DNA of 13,114 nt from an uncultured Muribaculaceae bacterium (GCA_910578305.1 CAJTQH010000061.1:1-13114), one strand, 5' to 3'; counted from the first letter of the stretch, positions 6,990-13,114 are shown. Translations and numbers: made by a program. Notes: generated by a model not told the origin, from the letters alone.

Positions 6990-8534
6990 TTATTTGGCAA
7001 AACTTACTGAACGAGTCTCGCGAATAACGGTGATTTTGACCTGTCCGGGATATGTCATCTCGTCCTGAATGCGCTTGGCTATCTCGGCCGAGAGTTTTTC
7101 GGTCTCTACGTCGTCGATCTTGTCGGCACCTACTATCACTCGGAGTTCGCGACCGGCCTGGATGGCATAGGTCTTGATGACTCCCGGATAGGAGAGTGCG
7201 AGTTGTTCGAGGTCGTTGAGACGTTTGATATAAGCCTCGACCATTTCACGACGAGCTCCGGGGCGGGCACCGGATATAGCGTCGCATACCTGTACTATCG
7301 GAGCTATGAGCGACGTCATCTCCACTTCGTCGTGGTGTGCGCCGATGGCGTTGCATATCTCGGGCTTTTCTTTGTATTTTTCGGCAAGTTTCATGCCCAG
7401 CAGTGCGTGGGGCAGTTCGGGTTCTTCGTCGGGCACTTTGCCTATGTCGTGCAACAGGCCGGCGCGACGTGCTTTCTTGGGGTTGAGGCCGAGTTCAGAT
7501 GCCATCACGGCACAGAGGTTTGCAGTTTCACGCGAGTGCTGGAGAAGGTTCTGGCCGTAGCTCGAACGGTATTTCATCTTGCCCACGAGGCGCACGAGTT
7601 CTGGGTGCAGGCCGTGGATGCCGAGGTCGATGGCAGTGCGTTTGCCGGTCTCGATGATTTCTTCTTCGACTTGACGGCGTACTTTGGCTACGACCTCTTC
7701 GATACGTGCCGGGTGAATACGTCCGTCGGTGACGAGCTGATGCAGTGCAAGGCGGGCTATTTCTCGGCGTACGGGGTCGAAACCGGAGAGTACGATAGCT
7801 TCGGGGGTGTCATCGACAATGATTTCTATGCCTGTGGCTGCTTCGAGAGCGCGTATGTTGCGTCCTTCGCGTCCGATGATGCGTCCTTTGACTTCGTCAG
7901 AGTCGATCTGGAACACTGTGACTGAATTTTCTATTGCAGTCTCGGTGGCTACACGCTGGATAGACTGGACTACTATGCGCTTTGCTTCCTTGTTGGCGGT
8001 GAGCTTGGCTTCGTCCATGATGTCGTTGATATAGCTCTGGGCGGCTGTCTTGGCTTCGTCTTTGAGCGATTCGATGAGTTTTTCCTTGGCGTCTTCCGAC
8101 GAGAGTCCCGACAGGCGTTCGAGTTCTTCAGTGGCTTTGGCCTTGAGTGCGTCGAGCTCTTCTTTGCGGCTTTCGAGGCCTGCTGCCTGCTCTTCAAGTT
8201 TGACACGTGTCTGTTCGATTTCGTTGCGGGCACGCTGGTTTTCGCTCTGCTGCTGGTTGAGCTGAAGCTCGCGCTGTTTCAGCTGGCCTTCTTTTGACTG
8301 GGCTTTCGACAGGCGCTGCTGAGCCTGCTTTTCGGCTTCGGCTACTATGCGCAGCTCTTCTTCGCGGGCTTCAAGGAGCTTGTTTTTCTTAAGTACTTCT
8401 GCTTCGTTTTCAGCCTCTTCCACTATTATTTTGGCACGGCTCTTAGCCATGCTTTTCTGTATGATCATCGCGCATACGAAGCCTATTATCAAGGCCACTA
8501 CCGCTATGATCACATAAGTTATTATTGTTTCCAT
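6990..8534 (-). CDS. rny: Ribonuclease Y
   Basis: RNase Y is a membrane-anchored endoribonuclease that initiates mRNA decay. The 514-residue product is close to the usual family length. It has one N-terminal transmembrane helix (about 4-25), a long charged coiled coil (about 30-200), a KH RNA-binding domain with GRIIGREGRN (217-226), and an HD nuclease domain with H-D at 362-363 (LLHDIGK) plus G-A-H-H-D near 398-402. All key elements look intact. The start is the ATG at 8534. The 45 bases upstream are AT-rich without a TAnnTTTG match, so transcription probably comes through from the zapA side, or from a promoter in the non-coding gap. ricT follows 19 bases after the stop. Confidence 0.96.
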   Translation of the reverse strand: METIITYVIIAVVALIIGFVCAMIIQKSMAKSRAKIIVEEAENEAEVLKKNKLLEAREEELRIVAEAEKQAQQRLSKAQSKEGQLKQRELQLNQQQSENQRARNEIEQTRVKLEEQAAGLESRKEELDALKAKATEELERLSGLSSEDAKEKLIESLKDEAKTAAQSYINDIMDEAKLTANKEAKRIVVQSIQRVATETAIENSVTVFQIDSDEVKGRIIGREGRNIRALEAATGIEIIVDDTPEAIVLSGFDPVRREIARLALHQLVTDGRIHPARIEEVVAKVRRQVEEEIIETGKRTAIDLGIHGLHPELVRLVGKMKYRSSYGQNLLQHSRETANLCAVMASELGLNPKKARRAGLLHDIGKVPDEEPELPHALLGMKLAEKYKEKPEICNAIGAHHDEVEMTSLIAPIVQVCDAISGARPGARREMVEAYIKRLNDLEQLALSYPGVIKTYAIQAGRELRVIVGADKIDDVETEKLSAEIAKRIQDEMTYPGQVKITVIRETRSVSFAK

Positions 8535-8581
8535 CAGTCTTATATATTTATAATTTATGGTATTAATAAGTTCTTAAAACA

Positions 8582-8595
8582 AAAAATGCCGCATC
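8582..8595 (-). terminator. Possible terminator at the 3' end of the candidate RNA
   Basis: This is the 3' arm TGCGGCAT of the closing stem, followed by T6, a G and T4 on the minus strand. Its pairing partner is distant (8688-8695), so it is not a compact hairpin terminator. It would separate the candidate RNA from rny only if that long-range stem forms. Confidence 0.4.
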
Positions 8596-8700
8596 AACAT
8601 CAACTGAGGCATTCTGAGGCTTACGGTATCAGATATTGACCGATGGCTCAGGCTGCTCTGTGAGGTTGTGCAGGCTTTCGGTAGCATTGCGGCATGACTT
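8582..8700 (-). ncRNA. Candidate structured RNA, possibly 6S RNA (ssrS)
   Basis: The ~270-base gap between zapA and rny has no credible ORF but folds well on the minus strand. ATGCCGCA (8695-8688) pairs with TGCGGCAT (8593-8586), which runs directly into six Ts, a terminator-like 3' end. Inside, CAAC (8668-8665) can pair with GTTG (8604-8601), CTGAG (8651-8647) with CTCAG (8618-8614), and CGGT (8642-8639) with ACCG (8627-8624). This gives a rod with a large internal loop of about 13 against 9 bases. A long hairpin with a central bubble beside zapA is what 6S RNA looks like in Enterobacteria, where zapA and ssrS are neighbours. The family call rests on synteny and hand folding only. A leader or attenuator for rny is the main alternative. 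Confidence 0.5.
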
Positions 8701-8711
8701 TACGACATGCC
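8691..8711 (-). promoter_or_regulatory. Local hairpin that competes with the candidate RNA's closing stem
   Basis: GGCATG (8711-8706) and CATGCC (8696-8691) form a 6-bp stem with a 9-base loop in the minus-strand transcript. The CATGCC arm is also part of the 5' arm of the long-range stem with 8593-8586. The two pairings are therefore mutually exclusive, as in antiterminator/terminator switches. Whether transcripts include both arms is unknown. Confidence 0.35.
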
Positions 8712-8740
8712 CAGATGCCCGGCGCGGTGTGTCGTTGTGT

Positions 8741-8756
8741 GATGCACTCTTGCATC
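8741..8756 (-). repeat. Perfect small hairpin in the zapA-rny gap
   Basis: GATGCA and TGCATC form a perfect 6-bp stem around a 4-base loop. It lies 53 bases after the zapA stop, has no T-run on either side, and so is not an intrinsic terminator. It could be a processing or stability element. Confidence 0.4.
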
Positions 8757-8808
8757 GTTGACATCCGTGCTTATATGGAGTTGATATAATGAGCTACAGC
8801 CTATTGGC

Positions 8809-9096
8809 TTAAGGTTGCTGCTCAAGCAGTTCGGTGAGTCGGGCGTCGAAGTCACCGAGCACCTTGTCAAGTTCTCTGACCTGAGAGGCTGTGGTGAAAT
8901 AGCCCTTGGCAAACAGCAGGGTTACTTTGGCAAGTACTTCCTGCGGCGAGCTGCTGCCGAATCGCTTTTTATACTCATCATAGGCGTGATTCACTTCCTT
9001 GGCAGCATCGCGAAGTATTTTTTCTTCATCGCGATTGATGGTGAGGTTGAGAGTCACATCGCCTATGCGTAAGTTTATATCAAGTTTATCTTTCAT
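8809..9096 (-). CDS. zapA: Cell division protein ZapA
   Basis: ZapA is a small FtsZ-binding protein that bundles protofilaments at the division ring. The 95-residue product has the family's short beta-strand N-terminus (L-R-I-G-D-V-T-L-N-L), the helical E-E-K-I-L-R-D-A-A-K-E-V-N region, and a C-terminal helix suited to a coiled coil (about 65-92). The start is the ATG at 9096, just 4 bases after the stop of the upstream coiled-coil gene, so the two are almost certainly co-translated. The non-coding gap and rny follow. The family is short and divergent, but length, pattern and context agree. Confidence 0.85.
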   Translation of the reverse strand: MKDKLDINLRIGDVTLNLTINRDEEKILRDAAKEVNHAYDEYKKRFGSSSPQEVLAKVTLLFAKGYFTTASQVRELDKVLGDFDARLTELLEQQP

Positions 9097-9100
9097 CGCA

Positions 9101-9394
9101 TCATTCAGTTAGTTCGCTGATGCATTTATCGATATCCCGCACTAATTCTGATAAAAACGCCCGGCTACGCTCCACGTCTTCGCGCTTCGGAGTGATTGTG
9201 GTTACTACTTTCAGATGCTCGATCTGCTGCTGTAACACATTATTTTCGCGCTTAGTGCGCTCGAGCTCTTTGCGGAGTTCGGCTATGGTGTCGTCTGCCA
9301 ATCGTTTCTGTTCCAGCAGCGAGGCATAACGTTCAGTGATGAGCTGAGCTTTGCCCCGTAGGCTTTCGAGTCGATGCTGCAGATTGCCGGCCAT
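9101..9394 (-). CDS. Small coiled-coil protein, zapA partner gene
   Basis: This is a 97-residue, highly charged, nearly all-helical protein. Heptad-like spacing of Leu/Ile runs from about residue 5 to 62, followed by a short break (T-T-I-T-P-K-R) and a second helix at about 70-95. It has no signal peptide or membrane segment. It is the first gene after a good Bacteroidota promoter, and its stop lies 4 bases before the zapA start. Position and shape suggest a cell-division accessory protein, a functional analogue of ZapB (also a small coiled coil linked to ZapA), but I cannot show homology. The start is the ATG at 9394; no in-frame alternative upstream is attractive. Confidence 0.8.
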   Translation of the reverse strand: MAGNLQHRLESLRGKAQLITERYASLLEQKRLADDTIAELRKELERTKRENNVLQQQIEHLKVVTTITPKREDVERSRAFLSELVRDIDKCISELTE

Positions 9395-9412
9395 TTTTAT
9401 ACTAAATTTTTA

Positions 9413-9445
9413 CAAAAGTAAGCAATAAATTTCAAAAATCCCAAA
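9413..9445 (-). promoter_or_regulatory. Bacteroidota promoter for the coiled-coil/zapA/rny cluster
   Basis: On the minus strand TTTGG (9445-9441) is followed, after about 20 bases, by TACTTTTG (9420-9413), matching the Bacteroidota -33 TTTG / -7 TAnnTTTG pattern. The -7 box lies about 18 bases from the ATG at 9394, so the leader would be very short. The whole 126-base gap is AT-rich and contains no other feature I can support. It is the best candidate for driving the cluster down toward queE. Confidence 0.7.
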
Positions 9446-9520
9446 AAAAATGCGCGATTCGGCTATAAAATCTTTGTGAAATTTCAATAAAAGGTTGGGT
9501 GCGGGATGCGTGAATAAGGG

Positions 9521-10246
9521 TTATTTTTCGAAATGTTGGTAGTCTTTGCTTTTTCGCCAGTCGCCTCCCCAGCGGAATCCGTGCCGGATGAATTCGTTGT
9601 AGCATAAGTCGCCTTTTTGGATTTTATAGGGGAATGTCGCTGAACGGTCGGCGTATGGTTTTCCGGATTTTGGAGCGATGGATTTTTTACCGTCAGGACG
9701 CGTGCGAACATAGGGGTTGTACAGCGGATTGATGTCGACGGCCATGCCCCGACTGTGTTTGGACAGTTTTTTTGATCCGGATATGCGGCGGAAATTAAAT
9801 GACGAAGAGTTGTTGGTAGACATGGATGCTTCGTCGTCGGCATTATATTCGTCGATAAGTACCATGCGCTCTATGGGATATCCGGCATTGTACAGATTTC
9901 TGAAAATGTCGAGAAGATCGTCGCTTATTGATTTGTGGCATATCATTTCGCCAAGGCGTGTGTTGCCGTCAATGTCTACGTGGAGCACGGTGATGTAGCG
10001 TAGACTGGTGCGCGGAGTGGTGCAGTCCGCTCCAAAAGATTTTCCGTTGATGCGGTCGAATATTTTGTCGTTTATTTCCGATGATGTGAAATATGAGTCA
10101 ATGCCATTGCGGTTGACCGTCTCGGTATTGATTACGGTTCCCGGCTCATGTGTATCGGAGGAGTCATGTCGGGCCGACAGGCTGTGACAGGTCAGATATG
10201 AACAAGCTGTGATTGACAGGAGGGCTAAAGTATATTTTATGTTCAT
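9521..10246 (-). CDS. Exported M15-type zinc peptidase (peptidoglycan endopeptidase/carboxypeptidase-like)
   Basis: This 241-residue protein begins with a hydrophobic export signal; I-T-A-C (12-15) could be a lipobox, making it a lipoprotein. The C-terminal half has the M15 (VanY/CwlK-like) pattern: H164 and D171 spaced H-x6-D (K-H-S-R-G-M-A-V-D-I-N-P), then NPY, and a final G-F-R-W-G-G-D-W followed by D-Y-Q-H-F with H238 as third zinc ligand. Such enzymes cut peptide stems of peptidoglycan (D,D- or L,D-bonds). Which bond this one cuts is not evident. I chose the ATG at 10246; the frame continues to a TTG at 10285, but a promoter box lies there. It is flanked by the tRNA-His terminator and the zapA promoter, so it is probably monocistronic. 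Confidence 0.87.
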   Translation of the reverse strand: MNIKYTLALLSITACSYLTCHSLSARHDSSDTHEPGTVINTETVNRNGIDSYFTSSEINDKIFDRINGKSFGADCTTPRTSLRYITVLHVDIDGNTRLGEMICHKSISDDLLDIFRNLYNAGYPIERMVLIDEYNADDEASMSTNNSSSFNFRRISGSKKLSKHSRGMAVDINPLYNPYVRTRPDGKKSIAPKSGKPYADRSATFPYKIQKGDLCYNEFIRHGFRWGGDWRKSKDYQHFEK

Positions 10247-10282
10247 GATGTGAATGTATGTGTACTTGTGGGATCGGAATTG

Positions 10283-10290
10283 CAAATGTA
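10283..10290 (-). promoter_or_regulatory. -7 promoter element for the M15 peptidase gene
   Basis: The minus strand reads TACATTTG, a full TAnnTTTG match, 36 bases upstream of the ATG at 10246. A TTG -33 box is not found at the normal spacing. The element falls in the upstream extension of the open frame, which supports the downstream ATG as the true start. Confidence 0.5.
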
Positions 10291-10334
10291 CTAATTTTCA
10301 AGTAGCTGATCCGGTTGGATGGAGGATAAAAACG

Positions 10335-10371
10335 TAAAAAAGAGAGGACGGCTTATTTGCTATCCTCTCTT
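10335..10371 (-). terminator. Rho-independent terminator after tRNA-His
   Basis: In the minus-strand transcript AAGAGAGGA (10371-10363) pairs perfectly with TCCTCTCTT (10348-10340), and the 3' arm runs directly into a T-run (10340-10335). This is a textbook intrinsic terminator, placed a few bases after the tRNA 3' end. It separates the tRNA from the M15 peptidase gene. Confidence 0.92.
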
Positions 10372-10374
10372 CGG

Positions 10375-10452
<78 letters not shown>

Positions 10453-10467
10453 ATCTGATTTGCGCTG

Positions 10468-10498
10468 CAAAGGTAAGCGTTTTTTTTGAATTGGGCAA
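10468..10498 (-). promoter_or_regulatory. Bacteroidota promoter for tRNA-His
   Basis: The minus strand has TTG (10498-10496), a 20-base spacer rich in A, and TACCTTTG (10475-10468), a full -7 TAnnTTTG match. The -7 box ends 15 bases before the tRNA 5' end, the right distance for a short leader. This is the clearest promoter in the window and supports the Bacteroidota assignment. Confidence 0.78.
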
Positions 10499-10546
10499 TA
10501 TGTCAGTGCATTTTTTTTGAAAACTGAGTAAAAATAGTCTTTACGG

Positions 10547-11680
10547 TTATTGTGAGATGGAGTCGGGCAGCGAGCATTGCTGTATCATCATGCGTGTGTT
10601 GTAGTCCCAAAGTGAAACGGTGTCGAGTGGCACGTGCACATTGTGCCTGTCGAAAATGGCGCGGGCGTTTCGGACGAATGCGTCGCGGGCGGTCGTCATC
10701 TCGGGCGGTGTATCCTGCTCCGATGATATGAGCCGGAAATTTGAGCAGGTGTGGTCGGGCGGAAGCACGAATACCATGCGGTATGTGGCTTTGTCGACAA
10801 CGGCATGTCCGAGTGAGTCGCGGGTCAGGGTGATGCGTGCCGTGGCGCCTCCGCGAGTATCGGTCTTGCGCATTCCTGAGATGAAGTTGCCGAGTGAATA
10901 GCATAGAAACACATCTTTGTCGTGGCGGTCGCTGTGGCGTATCTCCATGGGTTGTATCACGTGGGGATGTCCGCCAATGATGAGATCCACTCCCTGATCG
11001 GTTAGGAAATCGGCAAGCGACCGCTGTGACTCATTTGGAAGCAGATGGTATTCATCTCCCCAATGTACGGCGACAGCTACAATTTCGGCTCCGGCTTTTC
11101 GTGCTTCGCTGATGTCGCGGGTCATGAGAGTGCGGTCGATGTGGTCGACTATGGCATCGCCTTGTATGGTGATGCCGTTGGTGCCGTAAGTGTAGTTGAG
11201 AAATGCTATCTTGAATCCCTGCACGTCGATGATGCGGGGAAGCACTTCGGCTCGCTGTGCGGCATTGCAGTATGTGCCTATCCATGGCAGCCCCATGTCC
11301 TGTATGGTGGACACAGTGCGTCGCAGGCCTTTGTCGCGGCGGTCGAGGGCGTGGTTGTTGGCTGTGAGGATGAGGTCGAATCCGGCATCTTTAAGAGCCG
11401 AGAGGTAGCTGTCGGGGGCGCAGAACATGGGATAGCCTGAATATGGCGCTCCGCCGAGCGGTGTCTCCAGATTTACCACGGCATAGTCGGCCGAGGCTAT
11501 ATATGGCTGAATGGCCTTATAATATGGAGTATAGTCGTAGGAGCCATCCGGCTGACGTGCGGCATCAATCTGTCGCTGATGCTGCATGGCATCTCCTGCA
11601 AACACTATGTCGATGCTTTGTGACGGTGCTGCGAGCATTGATGCCGCAGTGAGCAGGAATGCCTGAATGATTGAGGTCAT
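10547..11680 (-). CDS. Exported CapA-family metallophosphatase-like protein
   Basis: This 377-residue protein belongs to the PGA_cap/CapA superfamily (calcineurin-like fold), named for poly-gamma-glutamate capsule synthesis but often of unknown role. It starts with a probable signal peptide (hydrophobic residues 4-18). The metal-site motifs are in order: F-A-G-D (D30), V-V-N-L-E-T (N70/E72), A-N-N-H (108-110), H-W-G-D-E (206-210), G-G-H-P-H (236-240) and S-L-G-N-F (262-266). All look intact. I chose the ATG at 11680 because it places the signal peptide at the N-terminus; an in-frame ATG at 11731 lies inside a strong hairpin. No other capsule gene is nearby, so the biological substrate is open. 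It may be cotranscribed with folD. Confidence 0.86.
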   Translation of the reverse strand: MTSIIQAFLLTAASMLAAPSQSIDIVFAGDAMQHQRQIDAARQPDGSYDYTPYYKAIQPYIASADYAVVNLETPLGGAPYSGYPMFCAPDSYLSALKDAGFDLILTANNHALDRRDKGLRRTVSTIQDMGLPWIGTYCNAAQRAEVLPRIIDVQGFKIAFLNYTYGTNGITIQGDAIVDHIDRTLMTRDISEARKAGAEIVAVAVHWGDEYHLLPNESQRSLADFLTDQGVDLIIGGHPHVIQPMEIRHSDRHDKDVFLCYSLGNFISGMRKTDTRGGATARITLTRDSLGHAVVDKATYRMVFVLPPDHTCSNFRLISSEQDTPPEMTTARDAFVRNARAIFDRHNVHVPLDTVSLWDYNTRMMIQQCSLPDSISQ

Positions 11681-11710
11681 GAGGGGTTGTATAGAGGTAA
11701 GAGAGGCGCA

Positions 11711-11740
11711 TCCGGGTCCATGGAATTCCATGAACCCGGA
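11711..11740 (-). repeat. Strong intergenic hairpin between folD and the CapA-like gene
   Basis: This 30-base inverted repeat has outer arms TCCGGGT/ACCCGGA and an inner perfect palindrome CATGGAATTCCATG. In the minus-strand transcript the one non-complementary position becomes a U-G pair, giving a continuous 13-bp stem with an AAUU loop. In the plus-strand transcript the same position is C-A and does not pair. That points to a role in the minus-strand mRNA. The downstream bases are pyrimidine-rich but lack a T-run, so it is an imperfect terminator or an mRNA-stability element. Confidence 0.7.
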
Positions 11741-11747
11741 TTGTGCG

Positions 11748-12635
11748 TTAGTCGGGATATATGTCGCGGCGTGCTGCCAGCAGAGTATTCTTCATGAGAG
11801 ATACGATGGTCATGGGGCCTACGCCACCGGGGACGGGGGTAATCCACGAACATTTCGGGGCAACGTTGTCGAAGTCGACGTCGCCACGCAGGCGGAATCC
11901 GCTCTTGCGCGATGCGTCGGGAACGCGAGTGGTGCCTACGTCGATGATTACCGCGCCGGGTTTTACCATGTCTTCGGTCACAAATCCGGGACTGCCGAGA
12001 GCGGCTATGATGATGTCGGCTTCGCGACATATTTCTTTTATGTCCGGGGTGGCGCTGTGGCACACGGTTACGGTGGCGTTGCCCGGCTGGGCTTTCTGCA
12101 TCATGAGCGTGGATACGGGTTTGCCCACGATGTTACTGCGGCCCAGTACCACGCAGCGAGTGCCGCGAGTAGGTATATTGTAGCGTTCGAGCAGAGTCAT
12201 GATGCCCATTGGGGTAGCGGAGATGAAGCATGGCAGACCGATGGACATGCGGCCTACATTGACCGGATGGAAACCGTCGACATCCTTGCGGTAGTCTATG
12301 GCTTCGATTATGCGCTGCTCTGAGATGTGACGTGGGAGCGGAAGCTGGACTATGAATCCGTCAACGTCGGGGTCGGCATTGAGCCGGTCGATGGATTCAA
12401 GTAATTCCTGCTCGGTCACGTCGTCTTCATATCTAAGCAGTGTGGACTTGAATCCGCATTCCTCACAGGCTTTCACTTTATGTGCCACGTAGGTTTCGCT
12501 GCCACCGTCGTGGCCTACAAGAATGGCTGCGAGGTGAGGGCGTTTGCGGCCTTCGGCCACCATTTCGGTCACTGTCTGTGCTATTTCGGCTTTGATTTCG
12601 GTAGCCGTGCGCTTTCCGTCGATCAGTTGCATCAT
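11748..12635 (-). CDS. folD: Bifunctional 5,10-methylene-THF dehydrogenase / methenyl-THF cyclohydrolase FolD
   Basis: FolD interconverts 5,10-methylene-, 5,10-methenyl- and 10-formyl-tetrahydrofolate using NADP, supplying one-carbon units. The 295-residue product has the standard length and motifs: Y49 and K53 of the YVxxK active site, QLPLP (97-101), K-D-V-D-G-F with D120, GRSNIVGKP (165-173) at the nucleotide-binding site, and the C-terminal PGGVGPMT signature (269-276). The gene starts with a double ATG (12635 or 12632). It lies 49 bases after the ffh stop and 67 bases before the CapA-like gene. No TAnnTTTG promoter is seen immediately upstream, so it may be read from the ffh side. Confidence 0.97.
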   Translation of the reverse strand: MMQLIDGKRTATEIKAEIAQTVTEMVAEGRKRPHLAAILVGHDGGSETYVAHKVKACEECGFKSTLLRYEDDVTEQELLESIDRLNADPDVDGFIVQLPLPRHISEQRIIEAIDYRKDVDGFHPVNVGRMSIGLPCFISATPMGIMTLLERYNIPTRGTRCVVLGRSNIVGKPVSTLMMQKAQPGNATVTVCHSATPDIKEICREADIIIAALGSPGFVTEDMVKPGAVIIDVGTTRVPDASRKSGFRLRGDVDFDNVAPKCSWITPVPGGVGPMTIVSLMKNTLLAARRDIYPD

Positions 12636-12684
12636 GTGTCGGAGTGTATGTGGTGTGTTAAAAGATTATTATAAGGTGTGGCTA

Positions 12685-13113
12685 TCAATGTGGACGCTGT
12701 TGACGCAGGTTGCGCATCATCTTCATGGGATTTTTCATAGTGGTGGCCATCTTCATCACTTTGCGCATCTGGTCGAATTGCTTGATCATGCGGTTGACTT
12801 CCACTATATTGGTGCCTGAGCCGCGTGCTATGCGCTGGCGGCGGCTTGCATTGATAATCTGCGGGTTGGCGCGTTCGTCGGCGGTCATGGACTGTATTAT
12901 GGCTTCAATGCCTTTGAATGCATTGTCATCAATGTCCATGTCTTTCACTGCTTTTCCTACGCCGGGTATCATGGCGGCAAGATCTTTCAGATTGCCCATC
13001 TTTTTGATCTGCTGTATCTGATTGAGGTAGTCGTTGAAGTCAAACTGGTTTTTAGCGATCTTGCGTTGTAGTTTTCGGGCTTCTTCCTCGTCGTAGGCGT
13101 TCTGAGCTTTTTC
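12685..13113 (-). CDS. ffh: Signal recognition particle protein Ffh, C-terminal M domain (5' end outside the window)
   Basis: This is the last 142 codons of Ffh, the SRP GTPase that binds signal sequences and 4.5S RNA for co-translational targeting. The window holds the end of the G-to-M linker (E-E-A-R-K-L-Q) and the F-D-F-N-D-Y-L start of the M domain. The Met-rich finger region follows (K-K-M-G-N-L-K-D-L-A-A-M-I-P-G), then the RNA-binding S-R-R-Q-R-I-A-R-G-S-G segment (about residues 90-100 of the fragment). A Met/Lys-rich tail (M-K-N-P-M-K-M-M) ends the protein. The NG GTPase domain is beyond the right edge. It reads in the same direction as folD, 49 bases upstream of it. Confidence 0.95.
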   Translation of the reverse strand, partial: EKAQNAYDEEEARKLQRKIAKNQFDFNDYLNQIQQIKKMGNLKDLAAMIPGVGKAVKDMDIDDNAFKGIEAIIQSMTADERANPQIINASRRQRIARGSGTNIVEVNRMIKQFDQMRKVMKMATTMKNPMKMMRNLRQQRPH

Positions 13114-13114
13114 G

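Noticed and set aside
6971..7000. Upstream TTG start for ricT
   Set aside because: It would overlap rny by 11 bases and adds ten non-family residues; an ATG at 6970 is available.
7203..7925. 240-codon plus-strand open frame opposite rny
   Set aside because: It is a shadow of the highly conserved rny coding frame: Phe/Val/Tyr-rich antisense translation with no recognisable domain.
10247..10285. Extended N-terminus of the M15 peptidase from a TTG
   Set aside because: The start would fall on the TACATTTG promoter box and would displace the export signal from the N-terminus.
11667..12323. 218-codon plus-strand open frame opposite folD and the CapA gene start
   Set aside because: It spans two real minus-strand genes and their hairpin. 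Composition is typical of antisense translation and no motif is seen.

Overview
The window is almost entirely a run of leftward (minus-strand) housekeeping genes from a Bacteroidota genome. I infer the order Bacteroidales, probably a gut Muribaculaceae-like organism. The grounds are a GldH lipoprotein, RNase Y next to a RicT/PSP1 protein, signal-peptide hypotheticals of Bacteroidales type, weak Shine-Dalgarno context, and several matches to the Bacteroidota promoter element TAnnTTTG. The first ~345 bases do not belong to it. They are very GC-rich and encode, on the plus strand, an internal piece of the transcription-repair coupling factor Mfd of Firmicutes type. It stops abruptly inside the coding region of an unrelated minus-strand gene. 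This looks like a chimeric contig join at about 340-350.

Layout, in the direction of transcription (right to left). The right edge holds the C-terminal M domain of the signal-recognition-particle GTPase Ffh (partial), followed by folD and a secreted CapA-type metallophosphatase. A strong hairpin lies between the last two. Next is a separate tRNA-His(GUG) with its own promoter and a clear intrinsic terminator, then a secreted M15-type zinc peptidase. A good promoter near 9413-9445 starts a long gene cluster: a small coiled-coil protein, zapA, a ~270-base non-coding gap that probably encodes a structured RNA (6S RNA candidate), rny (RNase Y), ricT, gldH, a HAD phosphatase, an M24 aminopeptidase-like protein, a CCA-adding/poly(A) polymerase-family nucleotidyltransferase, queD and queE. 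A further promoter-like element precedes a secreted hypothetical protein, which is cut by the chimeric join.

Functional threads. RNA metabolism dominates: RNase Y and its likely specificity partner RicT are separated by only 19 bases, the nucleotidyltransferase acts on tRNA 3' ends, and QueD/QueE make precursors of queuosine, whose target tRNAs include the tRNA-His encoded here. Cell division and envelope are represented by the coiled-coil/ZapA pair, GldH, and the M15 and CapA enzymes. I see no transposase, phage, CRISPR, toxin-antitoxin or defence genes. The observations most worth a second look are the rny-ricT pairing without visible RicA/RicF partners, the candidate 6S RNA with alternative pairings between zapA and rny, and the chimeric left end.
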